Of a stretch of DNA of 64,000 bases, positions 48,106 to 57,422 are shown piece by piece. Position 1 is the first letter of the stretch. Every line of letters begins with the position of its first letter. The translations under genes and the position numbers were made by a program. The stretch comes from Streptomyces sp. CB02056 (GTDB lineage: Bacteria; Actinomycetota; Actinomycetes; Streptomycetales; Streptomycetaceae). The stretch spans positions 581,561 to 645,560 of the forward strand of contig NZ_LIPD01000001.1 in assembly GCF_001905545.1 (NCBI RefSeq), written 5' to 3'. The notes beneath the pieces were generated by a model. It had not been told where the DNA came from. It did no database searches and was given only the letters and a program-made list of their open reading frames with translations.

Positions 48106-48675
48106 ATGACCTCCGAGCAGCCGCCGTCCGCAGTCGGCTCCCGCCCGTCCCGCGGCCTGGTCCTCACCGTTGCCGCCGTGCTGGTCGTCCTGCTCGCGGT
48201 GGTGGCCACCGCGGTGCTGTGGCCGGACGACAAGAAGCCGGCCGCCGCGCCGCCGCCGCCCACGCCGACTCCCACGGCCACCCAGGCGCCGACACCCACC
48301 CCTACGCCCACGCCGCAGCCGCCGTACGCGTTCTTCCCGGTCGGCGCCTGCTTCGATCACCCGCAGCTGAGCCCGGTGATCACCAAGCCCGAGGAGCGTC
48401 CCTGCGCCGGGGACCACGACGGCGAGGTGATCGCCGACCTCAAGCTCGCGGACGGGATCACCGGCGACATCCCGCTCGCGCTTGCCATGCGCGACGGCTG
48501 CAAGGAGGTCGAAGCCGCCGCCAAGGCCCGCCAGGGCGACGGGAAGACCTACTACGGCCGCCAGTTCGGCCCGGCGATGGCCAACTACCAGCAGGGCTGG
48601 CGCGACTACACCTGCACCCTGGCCGCCAGCAACAAGCAGGGCGGCCCCAAGCTCACCGGGCAGTTGCGCCCGTAG
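48106..48675 (+). CDS. membrane-anchored Septum_form-like protein
   Basis: A 189-residue protein. It has one N-terminal helix (about 17-38, VLTVAAVLVVLLAVVATAVL), a Pro/Thr repeat linker (about 48-70), and an extracytoplasmic domain with VGACFDHPQLSPVITK, ERPCAGDHDGEVIADL and two further Cys. The paired Cys, GxCF start and PCxxxHxxEV pattern resemble the septum-formation family. The role is not established. Start ATG at MTSEQPPSAVG. Confidence 0.75.
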   Translation: MTSEQPPSAVGSRPSRGLVLTVAAVLVVLLAVVATAVLWPDDKKPAAAPPPPTPTPTATQAPTPTPTPTPQPPYAFFPVGACFDHPQLSPVITKPEERPCAGDHDGEVIADLKLADGITGDIPLALAMRDGCKEVEAAAKARQGDGKTYYGRQFGPAMANYQQGWRDYTCTLAASNKQGGPKLTGQLRP

Positions 48676-48719
48676 CGGCTCCGGCGGGGGAGCGAGGCGG
48701 GTGCGGCGGGGCGGGCTGA

Positions 48720-48725
48720 CACAAT
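48720..48725 (+). promoter_or_regulatory. -10 element of a probable leaderless hisI mRNA
   Basis: CACAAT ends 7 bases before the ATG at 48733. The nearer ATG at 48724 would lie inside this element, which favours 48733 as the start. Confidence 0.45.
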
Positions 48726-48732
48726 GGGGTGC

Positions 48733-49104
48733 ATGTCCACCACACCCGCCGCTCCCGGCAGCACCGCCCTCGCCCCCGAGATCGCCGCGCGGCTCAAGCG
48801 CTCCGAGGACGGGCTGGTCCCGGCCATCGCCCAGCAGTACGACACCGGCGAGGTGCTGATGCTCGGGTGGATGGACGACGAGGCGCTGCACCGCACCCTC
48901 ACCACGGGCCGCTGCACCTACTGGAGCCGCAGCCGCCGTGAGTACTGGGTGAAGGGCGACACCTCGGGCCACGTCCAGGCGGTCAAGTCGGTGGCCCTGG
49001 ACTGCGACGGCGACACCCTGCTGGTCAGGGTCGACCAGAGCGGCGCGGCCTGCCACACCGGCGACCGCACCTGCTTCGACGCCGACGTGCTCCCGCTCTC
49101 CTGA
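48733..49104 (+). CDS. hisI: phosphoribosyl-AMP cyclohydrolase
   Basis: Opens the adenine ring of PR-AMP in the third step of histidine synthesis. The 123-residue zinc enzyme has [37 protein letters not shown] and the metal ligands in [15 protein letters not shown] and [10 protein letters not shown]. It is monofunctional; no hisE domain is attached and no hisE gene is in the window. It is separated from the main his operon by accessory genes and lies 40 bases before trpE. Confidence 0.95.
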   Translation: MSTTPAAPGSTALAPEIAARLKRSEDGLVPAIAQQYDTGEVLMLGWMDDEALHRTLTTGRCTYWSRSRREYWVKGDTSGHVQAVKSVALDCDGDTLLVRVDQSGAACHTGDRTCFDADVLPLS

Positions 49105-49144
49105 CCCCAGTCCACTCGAAGAACTCAAGAAGGTGCCGCCCGTC

Positions 49145-50668
49145 ATGGATCTCGAAGCCTTCCGCAAGCTCGCCGTCGACACCCGGGTCATCCCGGTCAC
49201 CCGCAGGCTCCTCGCGGACGGTCTCACCCCGATCGGCCTCTACCGCACCCTCGCCGAGGAGCGGCCCGGCACCTTCCTGCTGGAGTCCGCCGAGCAGGGC
49301 CGCAGCTGGTCGCGCTACTCCTTCGTCGGGGTGCGCAGCGCCGCCGCGCTGACCGTCGGCCCGGACGGCGGGGCCCGCTGGCTCGGCACCCCGCCGGTCG
49401 GCATCCCCACCGCCGGCGACCCGCTGGAGGTGCTGCGCGCCACCCTCCAGGCGCTGCACACCCCGCGGCTGGAGGACGACGGCCTGCCCCCGCTCACCGG
49501 CGGCCTGGTCGGCTACCTCGGTTACGACATCGTCCGCCGGCTGGAGAAGCTGCCCGACCTCAACCCGGACGACCTGGGCCTGCCCGAGCTGACCATGCTG
49601 CTCGCCACCGACCTCGCGGTGCTCGACCACGTCGACGGCACGGTGCTGCTGATCGCCAACGCCGTCAACCACAACGACCTGGCCAGCGGCGCGGACGAGG
49701 CCTGGGCGGACGCGGTGGCCCGGCTGGACGCGATGGAGGCCGAGCTGTCCAAGCCGGTCGACCCGGGCCTGGCCACCTTCACCCCGGCCGGCCCGGGCGA
49801 GGTGCACTCGCCGTTCGGTGGCGAGCCGTACCGGGCCGCGGTGGAGACGATCAAGGAGCGGATCCGGGCCGGCGAGGCCTTCCAGGTGGTGCCCTCGCAG
49901 CGCTTCGAGGCGCCCTGCCCGGCCTCCGCGCTGGACGTCTACCGGGTGCTGCGCACCACCAACCCCAGCCCGTACATGTACCTGTTCCGCTTCCCCGGGC
50001 CGGACGGCGGGGCCGAGGGCGGCTTCGACGTGGTCGGCTCCAGCCCGGAGGCGCTGGTCAAGGTCACCGACGGCGAGGCGATGCTGCACCCGATCGCCGG
50101 CACCCGGCACCGCGGCGACACCCCGCAGGAGGACGCGGAGCTGGCCGCCGAGCTGCTCGCCGACCCCAAGGAGCGGGCCGAGCACCTGATGCTGGTGGAC
50201 CTCGGCCGCAACGACCTCGGCCGGGTCTGCGAGCCGGGCAGCGTCGAGGTGGTCGACTTCATGCACATCGAGCGCTACAGCCACGTGATGCACATCGTGT
50301 CGACGGTGACCGGCACGGTCGCCCCGGGGCGGACCGCCTTCGACGTGCTGACCGCCTGCTTCCCGGCCGGCACCCTCTCCGGCGCGCCCAAGCCGCGGGC
50401 GATGCGGATCATCGAGGAGCTGGAGCCCACCCGCCGCGGCCTGTACGGCGGCTGCGTCGGCTACCTGGACTTCGCCGGGGACTCGGACACCGCGATCGCG
50501 ATCCGCACCGCGGTGCTGCGCGACGGCACCGCGTACGTGCAGGCCGGCGCGGGCGTGGTCGCCGACTCCGACCCGCACGGCGAGGACACCGAGTGCCGCA
50601 ACAAGGCGGCCGCCGTGCTGCGGGCGGTCGCCACCGCCAATACGCTGCGGACGCCGGAACTGTCCTGA
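49145..50668 (+). CDS. trpE: anthranilate synthase component I
   Basis: Converts chorismate to anthranilate with ammonia from TrpG. The 507-residue protein has the N-terminal regulatory half (including [19 protein letters not shown], the tryptophan-binding LLES-type motif) and the chorismate-binding half with [48 protein letters not shown] and [15 protein letters not shown]. Start ATG 49145; GTG 49133 is possible. There is no Trp-rich leader peptide in the 40 bases after hisI. No trpG or trpD is in the window. Confidence 0.95.
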   Translation: MDLEAFRKLAVDTRVIPVTRRLLADGLTPIGLYRTLAEERPGTFLLESAEQGRSWSRYSFVGVRSAAALTVGPDGGARWLGTPPVGIPTAGDPLEVLRATLQALHTPRLEDDGLPPLTGGLVGYLGYDIVRRLEKLPDLNPDDLGLPELTMLLATDLAVLDHVDGTVLLIANAVNHNDLASGADEAWADAVARLDAMEAELSKPVDPGLATFTPAGPGEVHSPFGGEPYRAAVETIKERIRAGEAFQVVPSQRFEAPCPASALDVYRVLRTTNPSPYMYLFRFPGPDGGAEGGFDVVGSSPEALVKVTDGEAMLHPIAGTRHRGDTPQEDAELAAELLADPKERAEHLMLVDLGRNDLGRVCEPGSVEVVDFMHIERYSHVMHIVSTVTGTVAPGRTAFDVLTACFPAGTLSGAPKPRAMRIIEELEPTRRGLYGGCVGYLDFAGDSDTAIAIRTAVLRDGTAYVQAGAGVVADSDPHGEDTECRNKAAAVLRAVATANTLRTPELS

Positions 50669-50688
50669 CGTGTGAGGAGGCGGCCGGG

Positions 50689-51141
50689 ATGCCCGAGGCG
50701 CCGTACGACGAGCTGCGCTGGGAGGCCGTTTTCGGGACGGCCTCCCAGATCCGGGAAGGGCTCGCGGGCGCGGGGCGGGTGCTGTCCGGGGTCCTGATCG
50801 ACTTCCCGGCCGCGCACGGCCCGCTCGCCCCGGACCTGGTGGTGGTCGCCCCCGGCGCCGCCCGCACCGCCCGGGGCCGGTACGGGGCCGCGGACGCCGA
50901 GGCGGTGCTGGAGGTGGCGCACCCGGGCCGTGACCACGTCTTCGCGCGGGCCTGCGCGGAGAGCGGCGTGCCGCTGTACGTGGTGGTCGATCCGGCGGCG
51001 GCGGTCTGCACCGTGCACACCGCGCCGTCCCCCGAGGGGGTGTACCGGGAGGCGGAGCGGGTGCCGTTCGGCAACGACCTGTTCCTGCCGCTCGGCGGCC
51101 GCACGGTGGTGCTGCGGACGGACGGGTTCCCCACGCCGTAA
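50689..51141 (+). CDS. Uma2-like (PD-D/ExK) protein, short
   Basis: A 150-residue protein resembling the Uma2/DUF820 family of restriction-endonuclease-fold proteins: the core PDLVVVAPGAA, then VLEVAHPGRDHVFARACAES, GVPLYVVVDPAAAVCTVHT and FGNDLFLPLGGRTVVL. The N-terminal strand region of typical members (about 30-40 residues) is shortened. AGGAGG lies 8 bases before the ATG. It follows trpE by 20 bases and may be cotranscribed, but has no known link to tryptophan. Confidence 0.75.
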   Translation: MPEAPYDELRWEAVFGTASQIREGLAGAGRVLSGVLIDFPAAHGPLAPDLVVVAPGAARTARGRYGAADAEAVLEVAHPGRDHVFARACAESGVPLYVVVDPAAAVCTVHTAPSPEGVYREAERVPFGNDLFLPLGGRTVVLRTDGFPTP

Positions 51142-51260
51142 CCCACCCCGCCGGCCGACCCGCCCGCCACCGCGCCGACCGCCCCGCCCGACGGCTCGCC
51201 CGACGGCCCGTTCCCCACCCCGGGTACGGACCCCGGCGTCGGTCGGGGGATAGTGGACGG

Positions 51261-51848
51261 GTGACCGCTGAGCAGACCCCCGCCCCCGCCGCCCCCAGCC
51301 GCCGCACCCTCGGCATCATGCTGCTGCTGACCGTGCTGAGTGCCGTGCTGGTGCTGACCGCGGTCGGGCGGACCTGGGCCGAGGGCCGGGCCGGCACCCT
51401 GGACGTGTCCGTCACCGGCGGCAGGATCTCCGAACTGCCCGGCGGGCTGGCCCTGGTGGGCCTCGCCGCGGCCGTCGCGGTGTTCGCGGTGCGCGGCGCC
51501 GGCCGGCTGGCGGTCGGCGCGCTGACCCTGCTGGCCGGGCTCGGCGCGGCCGCCGCCTCGGTGGCCGGGGCCGGCGACACCGCCGCGCTGGACGCCGAGG
51601 CCGCCCGCAAGCTGGCGCTGACCGGTTCGGCGGCCACCGAGGTCTCGCACACCGCCTGGCCCTGGGTCGCGCTGGTCGGCGGGGTCCTGCTGGCCCTGGC
51701 CGGACTGCTCACCCTGCGCTACGGCCGGGGCTGGCCGGCCATGGGCAGCCGCTACGAGGCGCCGACCCGCAAGGCCCCGGCGCGGACCGAGACGCCGGGC
51801 GACCTGTGGAAGGCCCTGGACCGGGGCGAGGACCCGACCGCGGTGTGA
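51261..51848 (+). CDS. Trp biosynthesis-associated membrane protein (TIGR02234)
   Basis: A 195-residue membrane protein with four helices (about 17-38, 58-76, 83-105 and 128-148) and a conserved polar C-terminal tail. This family is found beside trp genes throughout actinobacteria but its role is unknown. A GTG start follows GATAGTGGACGG, in which TAGTGG is a possible -10 of a leaderless message. Confidence 0.85.
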   Translation: MTAEQTPAPAAPSRRTLGIMLLLTVLSAVLVLTAVGRTWAEGRAGTLDVSVTGGRISELPGGLALVGLAAAVAVFAVRGAGRLAVGALTLLAGLGAAAASVAGAGDTAALDAEAARKLALTGSAATEVSHTAWPWVALVGGVLLALAGLLTLRYGRGWPAMGSRYEAPTRKAPARTETPGDLWKALDRGEDPTAV

Positions 51849-51850
51849 GC

Positions 51851-51887
51851 CGCGCGCATGTGACGCGGCCCGCGCGCATGTGACGCG
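51851..51887 (+). repeat. two direct repeats of CGCGCGCATGTGACGCG
   Basis: Identical 17-base copies at 51851-51867 and 51871-51887, 20 bases apart (about two helical turns), lie immediately after the TIGR02234 stop and upstream of a promoter candidate. Spacing and position suggest a dimeric protein-binding site. Confidence 0.7.
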
Positions 51888-51905
51888 ATAGACCCGCCAC
51901 CCGCT

Positions 51906-51935
51906 TTGGGCCGTCGGTGTGTGGCCCGGCACAAT
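51906..51935 (+). promoter_or_regulatory. candidate promoter of the HGxxPAAW gene
   Basis: TTGGGC (51906-51911) and CACAAT (51930-51935), spacer 18 bases, lie about 70 bases before the ATG at 52005. Confidence 0.4.
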
Positions 51936-52004
51936 GGAACCCGTCAACCCGCCGGCGGCCCCGCAGGCCCGGCCGGGCCCCGAGAGCCAAGGAGCACCAC
52001 TCAG

Positions 52005-52268
52005 ATGGCAGCAGCAGCACACGGCCACACCACCGCCGCCTGGACCGGCGTCGTCATCTCCTTCGTCGGCTTCGGCGTCGCGGGCGTCGCCATGATCCTG
52101 CCGTCGGTTCTGCTCGTCTGGGTCGGCCTGGCGGTCATCCTGGCCGGTGGCGTGGTCGGCAAGGCCATGTCCCTCGCGGGCATGGGCAAGCAGCCCAGCG
52201 CCAACGTCTACAAGTCGGCCGAGGAGCAGCTCGCGGCCCGTGAGGCCCGCGCCGCCGTCGCCGCCTGA
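52005..52268 (+). CDS. HGxxPAAW-family small membrane protein
   Basis: An 87-residue protein that opens with the family signature HGHTTAAW (a Thr in place of the usual Pro). Two helices follow (WTGVVISFVGFGVAGVAMIL and LLVWVGLAVILAGGVVG), and it ends in a basic and acidic tail. AAGGAG precedes the ATG by 10 bases. It is a conserved neighbour of trp genes in streptomycetes, of unknown function. Confidence 0.85.
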   Translation: MAAAAHGHTTAAWTGVVISFVGFGVAGVAMILPSVLLVWVGLAVILAGGVVGKAMSLAGMGKQPSANVYKSAEEQLAAREARAAVAA

Positions 52269-52314
52269 CGACGGGCTCGTCGCACCACACGACCACACGT
52301 TTGTCGTACATCGG

Positions 52315-52341
52315 AACGGCGGGCGCGCCACGCCCGCCGTT
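52315..52341 (+). terminator. hairpin terminator
   Basis: An 11-bp stem AACGGCGGGCG (52315-52325) with 52331-52341, loop CGCCA, followed by TTCGTCG; it ends the HGxxPAAW transcript. Confidence 0.7.
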
Positions 52342-52366
52342 TCGTCGTGTCCGGGCCCGACCCGGG

Positions 52367-52372
52367 CAGAAT
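52367..52372 (+). promoter_or_regulatory. -10 element of a probable leaderless mRNA
   Basis: CAGAAT ends 6 bases before the GTG at 52379; no ribosome binding site is seen. Confidence 0.45.
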
Positions 52373-52378
52373 CGGGGC

Positions 52379-52828
52379 GTGAACGCCGCCCCCACCGCTT
52401 CCACCGCCTCCGCCCCGCCGCCCGTGCGGCGCCGGCTGAGCCCGCCGCTGACCGCGCTGGCGGCGGTGGCCGTCCCCGCCGCGTACGTCGCCGTGGTGGA
52501 CCCGAACACCCCCGGGCACTACCCCGAGTGCCCGTTCCTGACCGCCACCGGCTGGTGGTGCCCCGGCTGCGGGGGGCTGCGCTGCGTCCACGCGCTGAGC
52601 CACGGGGACCTCACCGGCGCCCTGCACGACAACGCCGTCGTGGTCCTGCTGTTCGGCGTACTGGCGGTGCTGTGGCTGCGCTGGGGCTGGGCCGCGCTGA
52701 CCGGCGGTCCGCCGCCCAGGGTCACCGTCGGGGGCCGGCGGTGGGCGCTGATCGCCCTGCTGGTGCTGGTGTTCACAGTGGTGCGCAACTCGGGGGTCGG
52801 CGCCGGGCTGGCGCCGCCGCTGGTCTGA
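52379..52828 (+). CDS. DUF2752 membrane protein
   Basis: A 149-residue membrane protein of the DUF2752 family, whose signature CPFLTATGWWCPGCGGLRC contains four Cys around a Trp pair. The signature is followed by VHALSHGDLTGALHDN and two C-terminal helices. The N-terminal helix is at about 19-38. The function is unknown. GTG start from the leaderless-like promoter. Confidence 0.85.
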   Translation: MNAAPTASTASAPPPVRRRLSPPLTALAAVAVPAAYVAVVDPNTPGHYPECPFLTATGWWCPGCGGLRCVHALSHGDLTGALHDNAVVVLLFGVLAVLWLRWGWAALTGGPPPRVTVGGRRWALIALLVLVFTVVRNSGVGAGLAPPLV

Positions 52829-53182
52829 CCGGGCCGCCTGACCGGGCCGCCTGACCGCCGCGTCCCGGCTGCCGTACCGCGGACCCTGACCGTGGTCCTC
52901 GACCGCGCGGCCGCCGCTTCCCGTACGCCCTGACGCCACGTCCCGGCCACCGGTCGAGGCCGGCTCGGAGAGCGTCCGAAAACCGGTGCGAAGACCGTCC
53001 GAAAACCGGTGCACGCCCGGTGAAGCCGCAGCTGGGGAGCGCCGGAGCGGGAGTCCGGTCCGCGAGACGCGGTTCGAACCGGTGCGCCCCCCGCCCCCGG
53101 GTGCCGATACCATCGAAGAGTCGGTGGGCTGTCGCCCGCCGGCTCACGCCGGCCAACTGGCAGAAAAGATGGGGGCTCCTGA
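52829..53182. other. intergenic region upstream of trpC, 354 bp
   Basis: This stretch holds two 17-base direct repeats (52973-53012), a related half-site next to the palindrome GGTTCGAACC (53071-53080), and a possible -10 TACCAT near 53108, which would give a leader of about 70 bases. In the leader GCCGGC-TCAC-GCCGGC can form a small hairpin. I find no Trp-codon leader peptide. Confidence 0.5.
52973..53012 (+). repeat. two direct repeats of CGTCCGAAAACCGGTGC
   Basis: Identical copies at 52973-52989 and 52996-53012, period 23 bases. A shortened third copy, CGAACCGGTGC, occurs at about 53074-53084. The array ends about 170 bases before trpC. Confidence 0.7.
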
Positions 53183-53989
53183 GTGAGTGTGCTCGACTCG
53201 ATCATCGAAGGGGTCCGCGAGGACCTCGCCGAGCGGCAGGCCCGGGTCTCCCTGGACGAGCTCAAGGCGCTGGCCGCCAAGGCTCCGGAGGCCAAGGACG
53301 GCGTCGCCGCCCTCCGGGGCGACGGGGTCCGGGTGATCTGCGAGGTGAAGCGCTCCAGCCCGTCCAAGGGCGCCCTGGCCTCGATCGCCGATCCGGCCGC
53401 CCTGGCGGTGGACTACGCGGCCGGCGGTGCCGCCGCGATCAGCGTGCTGACCGAGCAGCGCCGCTTCGGCGGTTCGCTGGCCGACCTGGACGCCGTCCGC
53501 GCCGCGGTGGACACCCCGCTGCTGCGCAAGGACTTCATCGTCACCGCCTACCAGCTGTGGGAGGCCCGTGCGCACGGCGCCGACCTCGCGCTGCTGATCG
53601 TCGCGGCCCTCGACCAGCCGGCCCTGGTGTCGCTGATCGAGCGCGCCGAGTCGATCGGCCTCACCCCGCTGGTCGAGGTGCACGACGAGGAGGAGATCAA
53701 GCGCGCGGTGGACGCCGGCGCCCGGATCATCGGCGTCAACGCCCGCAACCTGAAGACGCTCGAGGTGGACCGCAACACCTTCGAGAACGTCGCCCACGCC
53801 ATCCCGGACGGCATCGTCAAGATCGCCGAGTCCGGTGTGCGCGGCCCGCTGGACGTGATCAACTACGCCAACCTCGGCGCCGACGCGGTGCTGGTCGGCG
53901 AGTCGCTGGTGACCGGCAAGGACCCGCGTGCCGCGGTCGCCGACCTGGTCGCCGCCGGGGCCCACCCCGCCGTCCGGCACAAGGACTGA
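53183..53989 (+). CDS. trpC: indole-3-glycerol-phosphate synthase
   Basis: Converts CdRP to indole-3-glycerol phosphate. The 268-residue (beta/alpha)8 enzyme is monofunctional. Motifs are [16 protein letters not shown] with catalytic Glu and Lys, [36 protein letters not shown] and [12 protein letters not shown]. It starts at GTG; the ATG at 53169 upstream opens only a 5-codon frame. First gene of a trpC-trpM-trpB-trpA unit. Confidence 0.96.
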   Translation: MSVLDSIIEGVREDLAERQARVSLDELKALAAKAPEAKDGVAALRGDGVRVICEVKRSSPSKGALASIADPAALAVDYAAGGAAAISVLTEQRRFGGSLADLDAVRAAVDTPLLRKDFIVTAYQLWEARAHGADLALLIVAALDQPALVSLIERAESIGLTPLVEVHDEEEIKRAVDAGARIIGVNARNLKTLEVDRNTFENVAHAIPDGIVKIAESGVRGPLDVINYANLGADAVLVGESLVTGKDPRAAVADLVAAGAHPAVRHKD

Positions 53990-53999
53990 CCCCCACCCC

Positions 54000-54149
54000 A
54001 TGAAGATCGCCGCCCGACTCGCCCCCGGTTGCCGCCCGCGCGGCTGCCGCGCGCCCGCACGCCGGGTGCTGGGGCGTCGGGTGCGGTACGTCATCGGGTG
54101 CGAGCCCGGGCAGGTGCCGGGACGGCGATGGCGCGTGACGTCCGGCTGA
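54000..54149 (+). CDS. trpM: small trp-operon protein (TrpM-like), 49 aa
   Basis: A 49-codon frame between trpC and trpB encodes a basic, Arg- and Cys-containing peptide ([20 protein letters not shown], later [18 protein letters not shown]). In S. coelicolor a small gene called trpM or trpX occupies the same place and influences tryptophan synthesis and development. The assignment rests on position and general character, since so short a sequence cannot be checked by eye. It starts 10 bases after the trpC stop. Confidence 0.65.
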   Translation: MKIAARLAPGCRPRGCRAPARRVLGRRVRYVIGCEPGQVPGRRWRVTSG

Positions 54150-54202
54150 AGCCCAGCCGGGAAGACGTCGTTGTCGTCCATCTCCGTTCAAGGGAAACCA
54201 CC

Positions 54203-55471
<1,269 letters not shown>

Positions 55472-55473
55472 TC

Positions 55474-56283
55474 ATGGCTTCCAAGCTGAGCGACATCCTG
55501 GCCGCGGCCAAGGCCGAGGACCGGGCCGCGCTGATCGGCTACCTGCCGGCCGGGTTCCCGACCGTGGACGGCGGCATCCGGGCGGTCAACGCCCTGATCG
55601 AGGGCGGCTGCGACGTGGTCGAGGTCGGGCTGCCGCACTCCGACCCGGTGCTGGACGGCGCCGTCATCCAGACCGCCGACGACATCGCGCTGCGGGGCGG
55701 CGTGCGGATCAAGGACGTGCTGCGCACCGTCCAGGAGGTCGCCTCCGCGCACCCCGCGGCGGCGGTGCTGGTGATGACGTACTGGAACCCGGTCGACCGC
55801 TACGGGGTGGCGCGGTTCGCCGCCGACCTGGCGGCCGCGGGCGGGGCCGGCTGCATCCTGCCGGACCTGCCGGTGGAGGAGTCCGAGGAGTGGCGCAAGG
55901 CGGCGGACGAGCACGGTCTGGACACCGTGTTCGTGGTCGCCCCCAGCAGCAAGGACGCGCGGCTGGCGGAGGTCACGGCGGCGGGCAGCGGGTTCGTGTA
56001 CGCGGCCGCGGTGATGGGCGTGACCGGGACGCGGTCGGCCGTCGGCTCGATGGCCGAGGACCTGGTCGCCCGGACCCGGGCCACCACCGACCTGCCCGTC
56101 TGCGTCGGGCTCGGGGTCTCGGACGCGGTGCAGGCGGCGGAGGTCGCCCGGTTCGCGGACGGGGTCATCGTCGGGTCGGCGTTCGTGAAGCGGATCCTGG
56201 CCGCGGGCGAGGACGAGGAAGCGGCGCTGGACGCGGTGCGGGCCCTGGCCGGGGAACTGGCCTCGGGCGTGCGGCGGAACTGA
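55474..56283 (+). CDS. trpA: tryptophan synthase alpha chain
   Basis: Cleaves indole-3-glycerol phosphate and channels indole to TrpB. The 269-residue (beta/alpha)8 protein has IGYLPAGFPTVDGGIRAVNA, catalytic Glu about 50 in VVEVGLPHSDPVLDG, VLVMTYWNPVDRYG, and VYAAAVMGVTGTRS. I start at ATG 55474, 9 bases after GGGGGG; GTG 55468, which overlaps the trpB stop, is too close to that site. Last gene of the unit, followed by a very strong terminator. Confidence 0.96.
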   Translation: MASKLSDILAAAKAEDRAALIGYLPAGFPTVDGGIRAVNALIEGGCDVVEVGLPHSDPVLDGAVIQTADDIALRGGVRIKDVLRTVQEVASAHPAAAVLVMTYWNPVDRYGVARFAADLAAAGGAGCILPDLPVEESEEWRKAADEHGLDTVFVVAPSSKDARLAEVTAAGSGFVYAAAVMGVTGTRSAVGSMAEDLVARTRATTDLPVCVGLGVSDAVQAAEVARFADGVIVGSAFVKRILAAGEDEEAALDAVRALAGELASGVRRN

Positions 56284-56303
56284 CGCGCGGTAGGACCATC
56301 AGG

Positions 56304-56342
56304 CCGGCGGCCCTCCACTCCTCGGGAGTGGGGGGCCGCCGG
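56304..56342 (+). terminator. strong hairpin terminator of the trp unit
   Basis: An 18-bp stem with one T-G pair (56304-56321 with 56325-56342), 3-base loop TCG, followed by TCTTTTCG. Confidence 0.9.
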
Positions 56343-56502
56343 TCTTTTCGTGGGTGTGTTTCCGGGGCCGCGCTCCTGAGGGGCGCGGCCCCGGGCGCGC
56401 GGCATTTGCCGTGCGCGCCGACCGGAGTGCGGACCCGAACGGGTGAACAAGGGGTGGGGACACGCATCAGGCGGGGTTGGCGGACGTTGAGAGGAGGGAG
56501 GA

Positions 56503-56748
56503 GTGCACGAACGGTTGCCGGGGCGAGCGGGAAGGGGTGAGCCGGTGCGGAGTGTCCAGCGGGCCGTCCTGCTGCGGGCGGCGGCGGCCGTGGTGGTGCT
56601 CGTCGGCGCGGTCGGGGTGCACGTGGAGGTGGGCCACGCGTTGGCGAAGCGGGGCGCCGAGCGGGCGGAGCGGGAGGCGGTGGCGTGCGCGGAGGCCGCC
56701 CGGCACCCCGACCTGTTCGAGGCGGGGTGGTTGGCGGGGTGCCGCTGA
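56503..56748 (+). CDS. small membrane protein, 81 aa
   Basis: I do not recognise this protein. It has one helix (about 23-42, AVLLRAAAAVVVLVGAVGVH) and a charged C-terminal part with EVGHALAKRGAERAEREAVA and a final CR. The GTG at 56503 follows AGGAGG (56493-56498) closely; a GTG at 56545 is an alternative that would shorten the polar N-terminus. It lies in the 600-bp gap between trpA and the MauE-like gene. Confidence 0.6.
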   Translation: MHERLPGRAGRGEPVRSVQRAVLLRAAAAVVVLVGAVGVHVEVGHALAKRGAERAEREAVACAEAARHPDLFEAGWLAGCR

Positions 56749-56876
56749 CGCACGGGTGTTCGGACTGTTCGGACGGAACGTCACTCATCCGGCGTCATTC
56801 CCGACCGCCGAGAAACCCCCCTCCGCCCCCGACGGTTCCTCAGGGAGTGAACGAGTTTCCCGAGGGGGGTTCCCTG

Positions 56877-57386
56877 ATGACCGCGCAGCCCGGTGGCTCC
56901 GCGCCCACGCCGACCGCGGGGCGGCCGGTGCCGGCCTGGAGCGAGTGGCTCGGCACGGTCGTCCGGCTCGGCCTCGCGGTGGTCTGGGGGTGGGCCGGGC
57001 TGGCGAAGATCTCCGACCCGGCGGAGGCCGCGCAGGCCGTCCGGGCCTACGAGATCCTCCCCGAGGGCCTGGTCAAGCCGATCGGCTACGGCCTGCCGTT
57101 CCTGGAGCTGGCGCTGGCCCTGCTGCTGGTGGTGGGCCTCGGCGTCCGGCTGGTGGCCGGGGTCTCCGCGCTCCTGCTGCTGGCGTTCATCGCCGGGATC
57201 GCCTCCGCCTGGGCGCGCGGCATCTCGATCGACTGCGGCTGCTTCGGCGGCGGCGGGCACGTCGACGCGTCCCAGACGGAGTACCTCCAGGAGATCCTGC
57301 GCGACACCGGGTTCCTGCTGCTGGCCGGGTGGCTGCTGTGGCGGCCCCGCACCCGGCTGTCGGCGGACGGCTGGCTGGCGAGCTGA
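56877..57386 (+). CDS. MauE/DoxX-like redox membrane protein
   Basis: A 169-residue protein with four helices (about 20-38, 60-80, 85-110 and 140-155) of the MauE/DoxX type. The conserved IDCGCFGGGGHV between helices 3 and 4 holds a Cys pair suited to thiol exchange. The upstream start AQPGGSAPTPTAG is a disordered cytoplasmic stretch. It directly precedes the DsbA-like gene, so the two probably form an electron-transfer pair for extracytoplasmic disulfide chemistry. Confidence 0.88.
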   Translation: MTAQPGGSAPTPTAGRPVPAWSEWLGTVVRLGLAVVWGWAGLAKISDPAEAAQAVRAYEILPEGLVKPIGYGLPFLELALALLLVVGLGVRLVAGVSALLLLAFIAGIASAWARGISIDCGCFGGGGHVDASQTEYLQEILRDTGFLLLAGWLLWRPRTRLSADGWLAS

Positions 57387-57422
57387 CCCCCACATCCCTG
57401 CACCCCGACGAAGGCCCCGACC

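Noticed and set aside
49104..49145. trp attenuator between hisI and trpE
   Set aside because: The gap is 40 bases, without Trp codons or competing stem-loops.
51121..51260. Gene in the Pro/Thr-rich frames between the Uma2-like gene and TIGR02234 gene
   Set aside because: The frames are low-complexity Pro/Arg repeats without a ribosome binding site.
53169..53186. ATG with a 5-codon frame just before trpC as a leader peptide
   Set aside because: It has no Trp codon, no partner hairpins, and simply overlaps the trpC start.
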